Below are positions 16,094 through 16,881 of a stretch of DNA of 16,881 nucleotides, in pieces; within the stretch, counting starts at the first letter, position 1; each line of letters begins with the position of its first letter. Source of the DNA: Pedosphaera sp. (lineage in GTDB: Bacteria; Verrucomicrobiota; Verrucomicrobiia; Limisphaerales; UBA9464); assembly GCA_009695405.1 (NCBI GenBank), contig SIAZ01000045.1, positions 1-16,881 of the forward strand, given 5' to 3'. The position numbers and the translations under genes are program-made. The notes under the pieces were generated by a model. It made no database searches. It was not told where the DNA came from and was given only the letters and a program-made list of their open reading frames with translations.

Positions 16094-16125
16094 AATGGGC
16101 TGGAACGTCTTCCGGCCCATTTTTT
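16094..16125 (+). terminator. Rho-independent terminator after the secreted-protein gene
   Basis: The arms AATGGGCTGGAA (16094-16105) and TTCCGGCCCATT (16110-16121) form a 12-pair stem with one G-U pair and the loop CGTC. A run of six T (16120-16125) follows. It sits 54 bases after the stop at 16040 and would isolate that gene from the riboswitch region. Confidence 0.88.
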
Positions 16126-16234
16126 GCCTTCAATTCGCCGCTTTTCAAACCGATAATTCCGACCTCAATGCAAGCCGAATTCCACAGAATTCTATTCGAT
16201 TAAATAGCCCCCTCTTTTTTACTTTTGTAAAATG

Positions 16235-16262
16235 TTTTGAATTGACGAAGCGCCTCTATAAG
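16235..16262 (+). promoter_or_regulatory. Possible promoter for the cobalamin riboswitch transcript
   Basis: TTTTGA (16235-16240) and TATAAG (16257-16262) are separated by 16 bases and would start transcription near 16269, about 25 bases before the riboswitch core. The -35 match is poor, so this is a suggestion from spacing and position. Confidence 0.3.
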
Positions 16263-16291
16263 ACCACGTATTGTGGCGTTCTTTTTATGAG

Positions 16292-16476
16292 ACCACTAGA
16301 TGTTGTGCCTCCCACTCAATCAAGCACCTCAGACCTCATCTGAGGGAATTCGGGAAGCGGGTGAAAATCTCGCACGGTTGCGCCACTGTTACAGGATCTC
16401 TCCCTCTACGAAATGCCTTTGATAAAGGGCAGGAAATTCGACTGATAAAGGGCCTCTGAAGTCAGACTACGACTTG
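16292..16476 (+). promoter_or_regulatory. Cobalamin (adenosylcobalamin-type) riboswitch
   Basis: The conserved core elements occur in order and with normal spacing: a TGTTGTGCC segment (16301-16309), a stem CCTCAG/CTGAGG (16327-16345 region), GGGAATTCGGGAAGCGGGTG then AAAATCTCGCACGG, the B12 box GCGCCACTGTTA (16380-16391), and the closing GAAGTCAGACTAC (16458-16470). Such elements bind adenosylcobalamin and repress genes for cobalamin synthesis or uptake when the cofactor is plentiful. It is isolated from the gene on its left by a terminator, so it should act on something to its right, but no cobalamin gene follows before an IS256-type element enters. The exact ends of the P1 stem were not resolved. 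Confidence 0.9.
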
Positions 16477-16504
16477 ATTGAGCTCATCACTGCGGTTCGA
16501 CTCA

Positions 16505-16570
16505 ATGTCGGACACTAACGGTTTCGCCAAAGACCGGATGGGAAAAGAGGCGATGCTGTGTTTCCACTAG
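16505..16570 (+). CDS. Short open frame directly downstream of the riboswitch
   Basis: An ATG at 16505, 35 bases after the riboswitch closing sequence, opens 21 codons beginning MSDTNGFAKDRMGKE and ending at TAG 16568-16570. It is the first start on the transcript after the aptamer. Its ATG overlaps CTCAAT (16501-16506), which can pair with ATTGAG (16477-16482). It could be the first codons of the once-regulated gene, a leader peptide, or chance. I recognise no family in it. Confidence 0.25.
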   Translation: MSDTNGFAKDRMGKEAMLCFH

Positions 16571-16804
16571 CGATTACTAGATGGAGACACTTCCTCATTA
16601 TTACGAGTCAGATTCAATCTAAGACGATTGGGACCGATTCAGCAGTGCGTTGGCGCGCCCTGAGTTTTTCGAATAATAGTTCAGTTTATACCTGTTTGGA
16701 TGTTATGGAGATAATAATGGAAGTGCCGATACTCAATGGCCGCGCAACTTTTTTTCTGTAAAAGAGTCAAAGGCTGAATTTGGAGGTGGGGGTTGGTTGG
16801 TTGT
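16571..16804 (+). other. Stretch without a recognisable gene between the riboswitch and the transposase end
   Basis: None of the six frames gives a protein I recognise. A 67-codon + strand frame (16558-16761) has no conserved look and runs into the likely IS end. The CTGTAAAAG at 16754-16762 resembles the inner end of IS256-family terminal repeats, so about 16738 onward is probably IS DNA. The part before that may be leftover sequence of a disrupted gene or its leader. Confidence 0.45.
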
Positions 16805-16881
16805 TTAGGATTGGGATGGGTCGGAGAAGTAGGCGCGTCCGGTTTCCCACTCATCGGAGGTTTCCATGAGGATGGCGGTGA
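16738..16881 (-). mobile_element. 3' end of an IS256-family insertion sequence (runs off the window)
   Basis: The minus strand carries the transposase C-terminus (16805-16881). Beyond its stop lies about 65 bases ending near GGCCGCGCAACTTTTTTTCT at 16738-16757, which is followed by GTAAAAG. That resembles IS256-type terminal repeats, which often end inward in GTGTAAAAG. The outer boundary is a guess, because the opposite end and the target duplication are outside the window. Confidence 0.5.
16805..16881 (-). CDS. IS256-family (mutator-type) transposase, C-terminal fragment
   Basis: The last 24 codons before a TAA at 16805-16807 read TAILMETSDEWETGRAYFSD and four more residues. The 'ME.(S/N)(D/E)EW..GR.Y' pattern is the usual C-terminal end of IS256/mutator transposases. 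The gene enters from beyond the right edge, so the DDE catalytic core is not visible and I cannot say whether the element is intact. It faces the cobalamin riboswitch. Confidence 0.72.
   Translation of the reverse strand, partial: TAILMETSDEWETGRAYFSDPSQS

Noticed and set aside
16558..16761. 67-codon + strand frame starting GTG downstream of the riboswitch
   Set aside because: It has no recognisable family, crosses the likely IS boundary and reads through the terminal repeat.

Overview
The window looks like chromosomal DNA from a Gram-negative bacterium of the Planctomycetota-Verrucomicrobiota (PVC) group, most likely a verrucomicrobium. The pointers are a HEAT-repeat plus c-type haem protein of the kind typical of Planctomycetes and Verrucomicrobia, LPS-heptose genes (so an outer membrane), and a small secreted protein that resembles families I associate with verrucomicrobia. 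The assignment is inference from protein character; there is no rRNA in the window. Almost no gene start carries a recognisable Shine-Dalgarno sequence, so starts were chosen mainly by protein homology.

Layout, left to right. 1-383: gene debris, the tail of an unidentified protein and the last ~90 codons of an S9-family (prolyl oligopeptidase-like) peptidase without its front. 629-4163 (+): lplT and aas, a lysophospholipid flippase and the bifunctional acyltransferase/acyl-ACP synthetase, together a phospholipid repair system. 4200-5800 (-): gmhB and a stand-alone heptose-7-phosphate kinase (rfaE1), overlapping by 4 bases, two steps of ADP-heptose synthesis. 5930-6847 (+): an ApbE-like FMN transferase. 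6865-8085 (-): a short exported HEAT/cytochrome c protein. 8282-10376 (+): acylphosphatase, a calcineurin-like phosphoesterase and a GT9 (heptosyltransferase-like) glycosyltransferase. 10390-11592 (-): thiH. 11684-12670 (-): malate dehydrogenase. 13063-14280 (+): lysC-type aspartate kinase. 14319-15176 (-): a two-domain CbiX/SirB chelatase. 15322-16040 (+): a secreted protein of unknown function, apparently frameshifted at its start, followed by a strong intrinsic terminator (16094-16125).

The right end is the least ordinary part. A cobalamin riboswitch (about 16292-16476, + strand) has no recognisable gene downstream. Only a 21-codon open frame and about 230 bases of apparently non-coding DNA separate it from the 3' end of an IS256-type transposase that enters from the right on the minus strand. 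The simplest reading is that an insertion or deletion cut the riboswitch off from the gene it once controlled.

Functionally the window is mostly housekeeping: envelope (phospholipid repair and LPS heptose), cofactors (FMN attachment, thiamine, cobalamin/sirohaem), central carbon (Mdh) and the aspartate pathway. I see no CRISPR array, tRNA, rRNA, toxin-antitoxin pair, phage genes or defence system. I do not think a new multi-gene system is visible here; the points worth a second look are the orphan riboswitch, the frameshifted secreted protein, a GmhB without its zinc-binding loop, a CbiX with a degenerate first half, and the near-absence of Shine-Dalgarno sequences.
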